A stretch of DNA of 64,000 bases from Porpolomopsis calyptriformis (lineage: Eukaryota; Basidiomycota; Agaricomycetes; Agaricales; Hygrophoraceae), in assembly GCA_951640195.1 (NCBI GenBank), contig OX621166.1:1666501-1730500 (forward strand). The letters are read 5' to 3'. Below the pieces are notes generated by a model that did not search any database, was not told the DNA's origin, and worked only from the letters and a program-made list of their open reading frames with translations. The translations under genes and the position numbers were made by a program. Positions 14,695 to 26,584 of the stretch are shown in pieces. Each line of letters begins with the position of its first letter. Within the stretch, counting starts at the first letter, position 1.

Positions 14695-17246
14695 TCATAA
14701 TAACCGTGTTATAACACCAAGGCCCTGAATGAAGGGGATGGTCAACACTGGTAAATCGAAATGGTCAATACCAACCTTCGTCTTTCCTTCTCGAAATAAT
14801 AGCTTCATACCTTCTTTGATGAACTCCGGGTGCGATATAAATTCAAATTGGACCGTGGCACGGTCGCCAGTCCGTAAGACGCCTTGAGGGTGGTCCATGC
14901 CAACGATTCGCACTGTTTGCCGGACGGCCTGAAAATCATAAGAAATGGGTGATGTTGTAAAAAAAATATGTGAGTATGGAACCCACACCACAGTGGAGCA
15001 TGGCCTGGGTGTGTAATCCGTTAGAAGAGAAGATACAGCAAGTGAAAATATACCTGATAGTTCCTCTGTAATGTCGTGTTGTGACTAGTATGAAGTTTTC
15101 GTGATGTTCAAACGGCAGACGTTTCAAATATCAGACGTACTACAAAATGAGCACTTGACCTTCAAACTTCCGGATGGCTGGCAGTTCCACCTGGTCAGAT
15201 GTCAACACCAACAGGTTGTGGGCACTTACCCCGTGGGGGAGTGTCGGATTTACTGACGACAACCATTCCTTTCCTCACAGCGTTCTTTCGGACACGCTTC
15301 AACGCAAATGAAACACATTGACCTGCCTCGGCCGTTACGACAGGGGCCCTGTCGTGATCTGATCGATCAAAGAGAGAACGCTATCAGTAGGAGAAAAAAC
15401 GGACCGCCTTCGTTGGATTCCTTTGATAATCGTGCTCTGGTAATTTCCGTTTGCGTCGGGTCCTAAGAGTACAGCTTCGCCGAGCCTCACCCTCCCGCCG
15501 TTCATAATTCCGTTCACCACAGTGCCAACGTAGGGCACAGACCACACTTCCGTTACAGCGTACTAGCGGGATTAATTCAGAATTGCGATTAAAACTGGAC
15601 GAGTGTTGAAATACCTCTAAGGGTTGGTTTGAAGAAAACTTTTCGCCATCGCCATCACTAGGAGGTAGTAGATTCAAAAAAGTCCGCAGCTGTCGCGAGA
15701 TCCATGTCAACATACACGGTCACGGATTATACACCACCTACAAAATCGAGACCTTCGCCAGTGACATTGGATACCTGAAATATAGGGCATAATCTGCAAA
15801 GTGACAATGCATCGTGCGATTTCATAGATTTAGGACATCTCTTTCCGTACTTTTCTTTCCCAAAGCGCAAGGAAGCCTCAACGGCAATTTCCATAGACTT
15901 GACGAAAACGGGGGTTTTTCTATTGGAAGAGTCTTTCAGCGGAATTCGATTCATGAAAAAAGCCAACACACCGGCAGCCAGGGCTCTTCAAAATCTTCAC
16001 GACTTGTTTTAGCGTTTCAGCCCGGACATGTGGTGGGGTCATATCGATCTTCGGGAGTGTATATTATCAAGACATCGTTTCTTGCATGGTACAGCAGTAC
16101 AAGAGCAAACCTTGGTGATGCAAGCCACGACTGGGACACTCAAAGCAAGGGCAATGGACAAATGTTCCTTGGACATGCCTAGAATGATTAATGTGGATTG
16201 AGACGCCTCCCAAGTTATGGTATTGGTGCATACCTATTAATCCCGCGTTTGCACCGACCATGAGGATAACACAGGATGGGGCCCCGGAAGTGAGTCCGTA
16301 AAGTGTTGTTTTGAGGTACCGCTCGTGGCCAGCGAGATCTGAGAAAGAAGTATGGTAAGATGTCAAAATGTATTTACCTGGTTCTGAACTTACCGATGAA
16401 GGAAACGATTTTTGCGGCTTGCACAGAAATTTCTTCCCAACCCAATTTCTCTCGACGAACGGCATCTGGATCAGATGGATTGGTTATGTTGGGAAGGATG
16501 GGTGCACCAGAAGGCTGGAATCCTAAAATCTAATGACACCATGTAGCAGTTATTCGTGCTTCTTCTGTATGTCTTACCTCCATTCCTACGCTAGAAGTCC
16601 GTCCAGTCTCAATCTCATGCTTGTGTCGAAACAAGCCGATCCGAGCGCGGCCTCTACCGTCATCGAGAACACCTGTCCACAAATATAGGATGGAAGTCAA
16701 TCAAGTGTCTGGTGACATACCACGCGTGAGAACACCCAGAGTAGTGGACTTGCCACTGTCGACGTTGCCGACGACGGCACAGCGTACTTCTGGTGTGAGA
16801 GAGACATTGGGTGGAGGTAGCCGGAGGAGCAGGGAGGCTCTGAAGTGACCAGCTTTGGTCTCAGACAAGACACACGTCTTTGAAAGGGGGCTCAGTGGAG
16901 CGTTGAGTGAGGATGAATGGACGGTACCTTCCCCCCGACTTCTTGTACTGTTTGTGTGACTACCTCACATAGCATCGCTATTTCTTTCTCAATTCTTAAA
17001 GTGCCTGTCCAGCCTTCCGAATCCTCCTCCAGCTCGCCTGCCAAAAGCTTCGCCCTTGGGGGCTGGGCTCCCAGACGAAGAACGTATTCCCCATGATGAT
17101 GGGTTAACAATGCAGCCATGATATCACGAGCGCTGTCGCGGTCTGCAGGCTTCCCTGACAACAACAGGGACTAAAAGACGAGTTTAGAGAAGAAATTCAG
17201 GAAAGGCGAAGTAGTTCACCTGTATTTTCTCCTCGATTTCCGCCAT
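14695..17246 (-). CDS. GTPBP1/GTPBP2-like translational GTPase
   Basis: An EF1A-related GTPase of the GTPBP1 family, implicated in eukaryotes in mRNA turnover and rescue of stalled ribosomes. The start at ATG 17246 (MAEIEEKIQ) is followed directly by an intron and [17 protein letters not shown]1 is [11 protein letters not shown]3 is [15 protein letters not shown], and G4 is [16 protein letters not shown] precedes the EF1A-like beta-barrels ([40 protein letters not shown]). The gene has many short introns; around 15,950 an intron beginning GTGTGT joins GCR to KTPVFVKS. Both C-terminal barrels are present, so the gene looks complete and functional. It is divergent from the gene at 17617. Confidence 0.9.
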
Positions 17247-17616
17247 CTCGTTCTTCCCATATCTGAATGGGTTAGTGTGATCCTCCTGGAGATTCATCAA
17301 TTTCGGTTTGAAAAGTCCTTAATGTTGTCATATGTAGGTGGTTAATATGATCTTCTAGGCACCAGCTACGGCCATTTAAATACACACTCAACGAGTCAGT
17401 TTTACTTCCATGACTCGAAAGTCACGTTGTCACAGATCACGTTTTGTTTGGTCACATTCATCTCTTAAACGCGTAAACAGAGAGAGGCGACCACTCTTTC
17501 AATCTTCAACCTCGACCACCACCACTCGAGCCACTTTGAAAACTGCACCGATCCCACCTGGACGTGTCGCCACTACCACAACTGACTTTACAACTTTTCA
17601 ATCCACGGCGATCATC
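17247..17616. promoter_or_regulatory. Divergent promoter between the GTPBP1-like and HPD-domain genes
   Basis: This is 370 bp between opposite start codons. An open frame runs in from 17410 and could extend the rightward protein by 69 residues, but its Thr/Arg-rich composition resembles leader sequence. No strong regulatory motif was identified. Confidence 0.4.
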
Positions 17617-19638
17617 ATGCACGCTAGCTCGAGCTCATCAGACAGAATGGACATCTCACCCTCGAATTCCATGGAATCTGTCCACTCCACCGAGGGTCCT
17701 CCCGTTCTCAACGCAATGAAGGGTTCAGTCCCTGGAGTTTGCGATCCTACCCAGCCAGCGCGGCTCCTCCGCTTCGCCAAGTCCAAGCTCTTCTTTGCCT
17801 CGTTCGACCCTCTCACCGCGCGGGGAGCGGGTGATCCTTCAGGTTTCCGCAACCTGTCCATCAACGAAACCCGGTACAGACCTAAACGGATCGTTGTGGA
17901 AATATGCCCGAACGGAGACACCAGTTGGCGGTTCGTCCCCAAAGCACGCCTGGAGAGAGGCGTGCCGGACGAGGGGACATGGCCAAGAATCGTGCAGATA
18001 GAGGGGTGAGCATAGGCCACACACCTTCGAGTGTTCCTTTCAACTTATTTTGACCTGTGCTCAGCGACCTACGTGAACTGTGTCAAGATCAGTGGGACAT
18101 ACACAAATTGGACCCCGAATACGACTGCTCCATATCACTGTCCCCAGTCGTGGCCAGCATCAGGCGCATCCCTCCGCAACCGGCGCAAGGCAGCTCGCCC
18201 AAACCTTTCAGTAAACGACGTTTTCGCACGCCTTCGCCTGAAAGGAAACGGTCCTCACGGTCCAAGAAGAAGGGCGCGTCGGTTGAGGACTGTTATGAAG
18301 GAGACGAGGAGTATGAGGTTGAGGCGATGGTTGTTGATGATCCTCCTCCTTCCCGAGGGCGGCCGAGGAAGACGCGCGAGTCGTCTAGGCAGAGAAGGTC
18401 GAGGAGAGAAAATTTAGCAGGCGCAGGGCGAGATCGAGGCCTCGAAGAAGAAAAAACGGATGTCTCGATGGCCGGACCTAGCCCACCACCCCAACCCAAG
18501 CCCATGCGCCCAGAAATTTCAACTAAGCGAAAAAGTCAGTTTTGACCATTCCCTCCGACGTTGTGATTTTAATAATAAAATATATTCCAGTTTCTGATTT
18601 GTCAAGTGGTTTCCGACAACCAGACGAGCCAGACAGTCCTCAAAAAGCAGATGGCTCGACTGTGGATTCTTCCCCTCGCAAGCGCACCAGGAAAGTGTCG
18701 CCTGCATCCGCCAGACGCGACTTGGATGAAAAACGGTGGGAACGCGAAAGGCGGAAGAAGGAAAGATGGGAACAGGCATTGGATGGGCGGAAGCAAATGC
18801 GAGATCAGCAACTCATGGAGGATGTACTCAAAGAGGTGCCAGATCTAGACGCATTTACAAATTTCGGTGAGTTCATGTCGTTCATCGCTACATATCACAG
18901 CCTGAGGTGGGTTCAACAACAGGGCAGGAAGACGAACCAGACGAGGAAGCGTTAAGGGAGGCGGCTATTGCAGAATCCCGTCGCAAGTTGGCTGAACTCG
19001 AGGCTGATCGCCCTCTGTGGGAGGAGGCTGCGAGAAAGCGAGTGGCACAAGAACAAGCGGAAGAAGAGCTAAGACGTGCCAAAGCCGAGAAGCGAAGAAG
19101 GGAAACTGAATCCCAAGCGGAAGCCGAAAGGAAGGCGAGGGTGGAGAAGGAGGAATGTGAAGATCGGCGGCACGAAGAGGGGGTGAGGAGGAACCGTGCG
19201 AGACGCGAGACGGAGAGGCGTCGACAACGACAGAGGTGGTCGTGCGGAGTGTGGACTACGGAAAGGGCACTCGAACGTTACAAAGCCCTATGCGAAACGT
19301 TCGATGAGACCAAGTTCACCCGAGACGACCCCCTGAGTTTCGAGGATGTACCATGGCCGGTACTCCACTCGCCATTCTCCCTCTCGGTGGAGGACATTGA
19401 CTGGACGGCGGTGGAGACTTTCTTTGAGGCCGTGAAGCCTCAAATGGGGGAGGGGGAATACAAAGCCTTTGTCCAGAGCAGCCACAGGCGTTTCCACCCC
19501 GACAGATGGAAAGCGCGGGGGTTGCTGAAGAGTATTTCAGATGAGACTGAGAGGGGATGCTTGGAGGTCGCATCTAATTCTGTCACACAGGCATTGACGC
19601 CAGTCTGGAGAGAATTGAGGAACCAATCTTTAATTTAA
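17617..19638 (+). CDS. Disordered/coiled-coil protein with a C-terminal HPD-containing domain (NFKBIL1-like)
   Basis: Four exons. The N-terminal third contains RYRPKRIVVEICPNGDTSWR and DLRELCQDQWDIHKLDPEYD. A long basic/acidic low-complexity region follows, then a highly charged helix (ESRRKLAELEADRPLWEEA, AEEELRRAKAEKRRRE) that is probably coiled coil. The C-terminus has WTAVETFFEAVKPQMGEGEY, SSHRRFHPDRWKARGL and VTQALTPVWRELRN. The HPDRW motif with flanking helices resembles NFKBIL1 and J-domain-like proteins, which link to mRNA processing or chaperone function. That assignment rests on a short motif and overall layout and is inference. The composition suggests a nuclear protein. The start at 17617 is preferred over an in-frame ATG at 17410. 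Confidence 0.72.
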
Positions 19639-19921
19639 TATTAAAACCTTTGTATCGCATTAATAGCACAGCCACTACCACTCAAGCTGACTAGCCACAG
19701 TGGCCAAGGCCTATCAGTCAGCGACTTGCACCGCCCGTTCTCCTCGATTCCGTAGGTTGGACGAGTTCAATCCGTTTATTTAGCGCTTACTTCTGCGGGT
19801 ATCTGCCTCTTAGGGTTTCTTGCGCTACCGTGCCGCTGCTTTCCATTTCTGGTTGACTCACTAAGCCCCGGAGGTCGTGCTTTCTCAACCAGCCTGGCTT
19901 TGACGCTATCTCTAAACCATC

Positions 19922-22083
19922 ATGTCGACTGACTTCCAGCCCACTGGACCGCTGCGAAGGACGCGGTCAACAGGTGATATTCCAAACGCCAATGCTCCTC
20001 CACCCGACAGCGTTCGCGTGTCCCCTCGATGTCGACATTCAGTGAGTCATTCAAGTCCAGCAAATACAAGCCTTCCTTCGGGTAGGACGATCATCGATGA
20101 ACCCACCTCGGCCCCAACGACTGATCCTCCTCCTCCTCCTCCTATTGCTCCCACTCCTTCAACCCGAATCTGGACATTGCCCCACACTTTGGTTGAAGAG
20201 GAAGCCAACATCCCACAACCCGACGCTCTTCCTCCTGACGGTCACAATAATACGCCAAGTGGACGAAATCGTTCTTGGTACCGCAATATTCTCGCTTTCT
20301 TCGGGTTCGGGCGCAATGCTTCTCGACTGCGGAGGGAGCTGGTGTCGCTGATCTGGTCGCTTAGTTGGGGATTTGTACAGGTTCGTTCACGTCACGGTTT
20401 CTTCGTACAGTCCACTTGTCCTTACACTCGATCCGATGACTAGATTGTCGCGATAATCACTGTTCTGAGTCTCGCCACCACCCTCAAAAGTCCTACCTCG
20501 CCGCACTTGAACGAATGGCAAGCGTGCAGCAAGCCACTCGGGCCTTGGTGCTGCCTGTGGATCATCCGAGCTTGCCTATCTTCCGGGCTGGCATATTGGG
20601 ACTGGGATAGAGAACGCGCCGCGTAAGTCCTGAGATCAGGTTCGATCATTTAACCGACTCTTCTCCAATAGCATCCTCCGTGGCGATACGGAATCTAACA
20701 ATACTAACCTTGCTCAACCCACTCAAATCGCTCAAGCACACGATGTCACAGGGGGTGCCACTGTATCGGCTGGTATCACTGCAACCGCTCAGCCAGCGAA
20801 TGGCTCTGATCCCCCCCCTCACCGTTCTCGATTGTACACTCGGTCCGCGTCTCCGCTTTATATGCATCCCTCGTTTTCTCATTGGTGTTTTGTTCGTTGA
20901 TTTATAGACTGATCCTGGTCTATTCGCTGTTGACGCTGACATGGTTCCTGACCGCTCATATTCTAGAATACACTTCTGTATATACATGCCGTTTTTCCTC
21001 TCCTCATCTGTGGTATCTCACGTTTGCCATCCTGTGCATCATGTACATCAAGGTGAGCTTGCCTTCGAGTTGCATCAGTCGTCGTGATCTCAACCATTTC
21101 AGATTCTCCAAATTGTCCTTTTAGGCCTTGCTGTGTTCATTGTGGCCCCACTACTTTTCGTTAGTCTTGATTTCTATCCCTGATGAATATTTGTCTGTCT
21201 AACCTTTATTTTCCATAGTTATTCTGGAACATCCTCCTCATATGTCTTGGCCGACATCCTTTGCAAAACCCTGCCGCGGCGATGAAGCCCGAAATCGAGA
21301 GACTACCACGGGCAATAATCGATGCCATTCCTTTGGTGATGTACATTCCTCCGCCCCCAAACGAGCCTTCGAAGGGACCTATCACCATCCCTGAAAATAT
21401 TCACGTATATCCGCCGATGCCACCCGTTTCCGTTCCCCTAAGGAAACGATTCAGATTTCTACGTCGGAAGCCTGCGAAAGGGAAGCAGAGAGCGGACGGT
21501 GCGGGGACTACCAAGGGCCAAGAAAAGAAGACACCCGGAGACGAGATAAGATGGGAAGACTGTTGGGAACAAGGGGACTATCCCTTTGTGAGGCTGGAAG
21601 GGAATCGTGCTGCGTGTGCCATTTGTTTGGTGGACTTCGCGGAGCCGAAAAGAATTGTGGGCGTGGCGAAAGGTAACGATGAAAAAACGGAGGAGACAAA
21701 ACCTCAAGTTGAAGACCCTTTAACAACTGAAGGAGAAGTGCAAGAGGTGCGGATCGTGGATATGATGGGAGAGCATAGTCACACACAGCTGAAGCTCACG
21801 GATGCGGGTGAAGGGCCTCAACCGTTGAGGTTACTGGAGTGCGGGCATGTCTTCCACGTACGTGTCAAGTGACAGGCTTATGGTATTGCACTGACAAGAA
21901 CTTTTAATAGAAAACATGTCTTGATCCTTGGCTTCATGATGTAAGCCTAACTCATTTTTGGTTCTCTGATGAGCCTGATTTGTTTTGTCTTCGGGCATAC
22001 AGGTTTCTGGGAGATGCCCACTTTGTCAGCGAGCTGTTGTCATTCCCGACCCTTCGCCACAAAGACGTCGCAGACGGCGATAG
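19922..22083 (+). CDS. Multi-pass membrane RING-H2 ubiquitin ligase
   Basis: The N-terminus is Pro/Ser-rich and disordered, with membrane segments encoded in several exons between 20340 and 21245 (LVSLIWSLSWGFV, YASLVFSLVFCSLIY, IVLLGLAVFIVAPLLFLFW). The cytosolic C-terminal RING-H2 finger is CAIC...CGHVFHKTCLDPWL...CPLCQRAV. Small introns split it after the first zinc-binding His region and after LHD, and the protein ends in a run of Arg. The finger would recruit an E2 enzyme for ubiquitination of membrane or secretory-pathway substrates. About 71 residues separate the second and third zinc ligands, far more than the usual 9-39. The order of the middle exons (20640-21130) is less certain than the two ends. 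Confidence 0.82.
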
Positions 22084-22400
22084 ATGTGTTTTTCCTATTT
22101 CCTTTCTGGTTTTTCACTCCATACTGCATATTGTATTACTTGAGTGTAAAGAGTCCTCTCCGGAAGCAACGATGAGAAATCTTGCTCATCAATCCTTGAG
22201 GTACACCTGCAGGTTCATGTTACCGGTCCATACTGACCAGTCATTGATCGACGACCATCGCTATCGGGAATCAGGAGGTACCAGATATGACTAACACGGC
22301 CCGTGAGTTCTCCACATCCAGTCCTGACAAATCTGGATTTCAGAATATAAAATGAACGACATGGGTTCATTAATCGCAACTCCCACTAAATAACACTCGC

Positions 22401-24469
22401 ATGGCGGACTACGAGGGCGAGAAACCTTCAGAAGCGCGTCGCTCACTGTCTCGCGATGGTGACAGTACCGCTGCGCATTCTCAGCAAGATCCCAACCAAA
22501 CCGATGACGTCGTTGGGCAACCGTTTACTGGCGCGTTTTTTGACAAAGACAAGGACGCGTCCAAAGCTCGGCTGGTGTACATAAAAACACACCTGATTGG
22601 CCTGACTCTGATCTCGATGGTCATCTTTGCTCTGCTCTCGATTTTCTGGGGGGCTCTATGGCAGGTACAGTCGCATGTCCATAACCTCAAAGGTTGGGTG
22701 GTGGTGAGTCGTCTTTTTTCGGTTCTTGTATGTTTGCCAAGACCACTGACTTGATCCCCGTGCTGCCGGGTAACAGGACTTTGATGGGAGTTTAATGGGT
22801 CAAACAGTAACTCAAGCGTTGACCGCTATTAATCAGAAACATTTGATGTCATGGGAAGTGCGCCCTGCAAGTGATTTTCCAAATGGACCTAGCGACGTGG
22901 CGACAGCTGTGGTTCAAGAACATTGCTGGGCAGCCGTTACCAGTCAGTCTTTCCTTGCTACTTCATTTCGATATACTCATAGACTCTTTTGGTGCACTGT
23001 ATTAGTCAATCCCTCTTCCACCGCTAAGCTCAATCAATCCGTGGTGACGGCGAACCCATCTTACAACGGCTCTCAAGCTATAACTGCGTATGTTAATGAA
23101 GCGCGTCAAGAGAATGGCTAGTGAGTGGTATTCCCTTACCCGATGGTCGGAACCAATTTGTTTACCCTACGTTCATAGCCGGAGTCTCATCAGGCCCAAT
23201 GTGAGTGGCTTCCTGCACCCTCTCACGAAACAATACGTTGATCTTCGGGCTAGATTGACGGGTCATTGCAATCTATAACCCAAGCCTTTGCTGTTGAATC
23301 TGCAAAACAGTTAGCCACGCAAACCAATCTCAATACTTTACTCTCCAACTCTCCCCAAACTATCACACAACCAATGTATTATATTATTTACAACCTCAGG
23401 CCTTTCGATGAACCTGTGTACGTCGTCATTTCTATCACCCTTCATTTAAAAAGAATCTGACTTCAGCAATTCCTCATTAGCGCCTCTGCAATCACTTTTG
23501 TAGGATTAATATATTTGCTTATAATATCCGTAAGTCCCCTTGTTATACGGGACGTTATTGCATCTTATCCACACGCGACTTGCAGTTTATGGTTACCGTG
23601 AGTCCATCCCCTCATCTTCCGATAAACTACTTCAACGACGGCTGCAGTCGATCGGCTACAGTGCCCGCCTACGCACGGGACTCAATCGCCGGCTCAGACT
23701 GGGCTCCTTAATTGGTTTGCGGCTGACCACTTGTATCGTGATGTATTTCCCCCTTTCTGTGAGTGGTTTCTTGGAGTGCTATAATTCACATCTAACCTAG
23801 AACTTGTAGTGCATGTACTCCATTTTAAGCCTGGCATTCCGATTACCCTTCAACAGAACGTAAGCAAACATGTTTTCGTGTGACGTTCGTATGACCGAAT
23901 ATTGTTTCAAGGTTCGGACCATCAGGCTTTGTGATTTACTGGATGCTCTCGTGGTTTGCCATGACCGCACTGTGAGTCTTTTTCCCCCTTGCTGGCACCC
24001 CTTGTCATTTCCTCATCCGTAACCCCAGGGGGCTTGCACTTGAGTCGTTGATAACAATCCTCACTCCAAAATTTATTCCTTTCTTCCTAATCATATGGAT
24101 CATCGGTGAGTCGATTTTATCTGGGTCTCTTTCGATACTCATTTATGAATAGGGAACGTCTCGGTCTGTGTCCTCCCCATTGAAACACTGCCAGGCATTT
24201 ATCGCTATGGGCTCGCGATGCCTTTTTACAATGTGTCGGTCGCCGTCCGAGCAATAGTATTCGGGACCAAAAACAAACGTGAGTATGTCTTTTGCCGTTG
24301 TAGTACCATATCACTCACCACTGGCCGTGTAGTCGGGCTTAATTTTGGGGTCCTTCTGGTGTGGATCGCGATTTCATGCATAACGCTCCCTTTGCTTCAG
24401 TGGTTCATCCGACGGCGCGATGTGAACCAGCTTAAAAAACAACATAACGAAGACAACACTAGCATATGA
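22401..24469 (+). CDS. DUF3533/Sng1-like membrane protein
   Basis: A membrane protein of the family that includes yeast Sng1 (nitrosoguanidine resistance). It has a disordered hydrophilic N-terminus and a first membrane helix (LIGLTLISMVIFALLSIFWG). A lumenal or external domain follows (DFDGSLMGQTVTQALTAINQ, VNPSSTAKLNQSVVTANPSYN). A C-terminal cluster of helices comes last (YFPLS, SLAFRLPFNRT, MLSWFAMTALGLALESLITIL-type segments) and ends in FYNVSVAVRAIVFGTKNK and WFIRRRDVNQLKK. There are many introns; exon 23586-23597 is 12 nt (TTTATGGTTACC). The family is associated with drug tolerance and lipid asymmetry. The substrate is unknown and the molecular role here is inferred from the family only. 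Confidence 0.85.
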
Positions 24470-24611
24470 CATTAATGTTATAATTTTACGATGCATAGTA
24501 GTAATTGTAATGCCAGTATTAATATGATAAAGATCCGACACATTTATCGGAGGACATTAAGTGGTTATTGTATCTATTCAGCTGTCAATCAAGACAAGAA
24601 ATGGCTATAAA

Positions 24612-24796
24612 GTATGACATCAACCCGATATGTCCAACCTCACCCCATTACTCCTCAATTCATTGACACGTATTCCTCCGATCACCACTGGCAGGATTAT
24701 AACCAATATTGTACTGTTTGGGACAGATCGGAGGAACGCGTGTCGATGAATTGAGGGGTAATGGGTGAAGTTGGATATATCAGGTCGATGTCATAC
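24612..24796. repeat. 185-bp inverted-repeat (foldback) element, MITE-like
   Basis: Left arm 24612-24683 and right arm 24726-24796 are near-perfect reverse complements, separated by a 42-bp spacer. Arm ends are GTATGACATC and GATGTCATAC. The arms differ by about nine positions: eight or nine transitions and one single-base indel, with no transversions. No obvious target-site duplication flanks it. It could be a miniature inverted-repeat transposable element or a transcribed long hairpin. Confidence 0.85.
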
Positions 24797-25197
24797 CCCC
24801 ATGAACGGTGTCTGTATGCTCGCCCGGGATCAGCAGAACTGAAGATGTTGCGGACCCTGTTGCACGATAGCACAACCCATACCTTTGAACGTACGAGAAA
24901 TAAACATTGTTCTGTCTTCCACTACCGAAGCCGCCCTTGACCCTCCAGGCAAGCGGACGTCTTCGCTATGCATAACAAATACGTCCGGCAACCCTGATCT
25001 CTTCACTATTAAGGTGGGGGCAATACAATTCGCCGGCTGAAGCGATCTTCACCACGGACGGAGAGGTTTGAGTAGCGAGTTGAAGATTATACATCATCAG
25101 GTCGCAATTTTTAGCACGCTCGAGAGGTCAAGATAGGGCAGAAAGTGCTCTTGGTCAGGCAATGTGACAGCGTTTGCATCGTGAGCACCCGGCGCCA

Positions 25198-26400
25198 TTA
25201 GAGCCTCAGCTCAACCCGATGATCCCAAGATGAACTGTTGTTTGACGGCGAGGAACATGGGGAATGTTTAGTGAGGGTGGAAGGACCTGGATTTATTGTC
25301 GTACGAATCTGCTCTGCTCCTGAATCGAGCAGGCGAGTACACCGAGTGCTTTGGTCAGGGAGTAGTAGTTCAAGGCAAACGGCACGGCGGTTCTGTATCT
25401 TGGTAAATTGAATCCTCAATGGGCTAGAAAAACTGACTTGCGTATCTCTAATGTCATCACTAGGAATCCCCCGATGGGTGTAAAGGTTGTCCGACTTTCA
25501 CCCTGAGTAACAGTCACTAGCGGATATTCAGAATCAGTGATATAATCACCAAGAGAAGAGTCTTTTTAGCCATATACACACGAACATTTAGCATGCTACG
25601 AGCTTCAACTTCAGACCAGAACCTCACAAAATCCTCGGGGAAACAATGCAAGTCATAGTTATTGTCGATTGCGAGTTCCATTTTCTTGAATGGGGACGGA
25701 GAATGGGCCAGCAGGTCAACGATGCTGTCCCACGTGGGAAAGTAACGGCAGGAGGAGTCTCTCCAAATGAAGAGATGAGACAGAGGAAATGGTATTCCAA
25801 ATGAATGATTTCGCAGATAATGAAGTGCTTTTGTTGGTTCCGATAGTAGCAGCTTCTAATGGGTGTGGGATCGATGGCATCATCATCTCGATATCCTGAG
25901 GAAGAGTAAGCATTTCAGAATGCCCAAGAAAGTCAAAACGTGAGCTTACCTTCCAAGCACATGCGGTAAATTTAGAAATATTTCAAGGTTGGCTCAAACC
26001 ACGGATAAATTGATGACGAATGGTGCTTGATTCCCCCCGAAACGAATACTGAGATCATCTATCTGAAGGCAAGAAGACATTGTCCGAATAATACCGGTTG
26101 AGCAGAGGTGCTAAAGAAGAATGATTGTTTCGATATGAACTGATGTTCAAATGGTGGGCCAAGAATCCTGGTTGGCTTGGGCCAAAATGAATTGAAGGGA
26201 GTGGCTTTGGGTAGGAGCAAATCATTTGAATGTGTGTGGCATTCTAGGTATGGTGTCTCGTGGAATACAAGCTGTTCAAGGTCGAGACAGTAGGGGTATG
26301 GAATGCCAGTGAACAAATCCAAAATCCTCACATCTGGTAGACGTAAGATGGGATGCAGTGACGCTGACCCAACGCAGGATGTATCAGACGTCGGCGATGG
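25198..26400 (-). pseudogene. Decayed F-box/LRR-like gene remnant
   Basis: Open segments on the minus strand read like leucine-rich F-box-type protein: LPDVRILDLFTGIPYPYCLD, LEQLVFHETPYLEC, then LPQDIEMMMPSIPHPLEA, WDSIVDLLAHSPSPFKKMEL and CFPEDFVRFWSEVEARSM. Stops and frame changes break it (for example after NLSVV), and no consistent splice model connects the parts. No F-box motif itself was found. The call rests on repeated Leu/Asp/Pro patterning and is uncertain. It sits alone in an otherwise gene-poor stretch after the hairpin element. Confidence 0.35.
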
Positions 26401-26584
26401 CGAGAAAGCTAACCAGGTTGGGATCTCAGTTACAGTTGAAAGAGATCCTATTTTGCAGACAGGACCGAGTGGTCTGCAAGGTGACCATGAACTGGACGTC
26501 GAATGTACGCACGTGATTGCTAAATGTCCTCCGGTACACCACCACCACCACCACCAGATTCCTGAGCTCAGGAGTGAACTCGAG

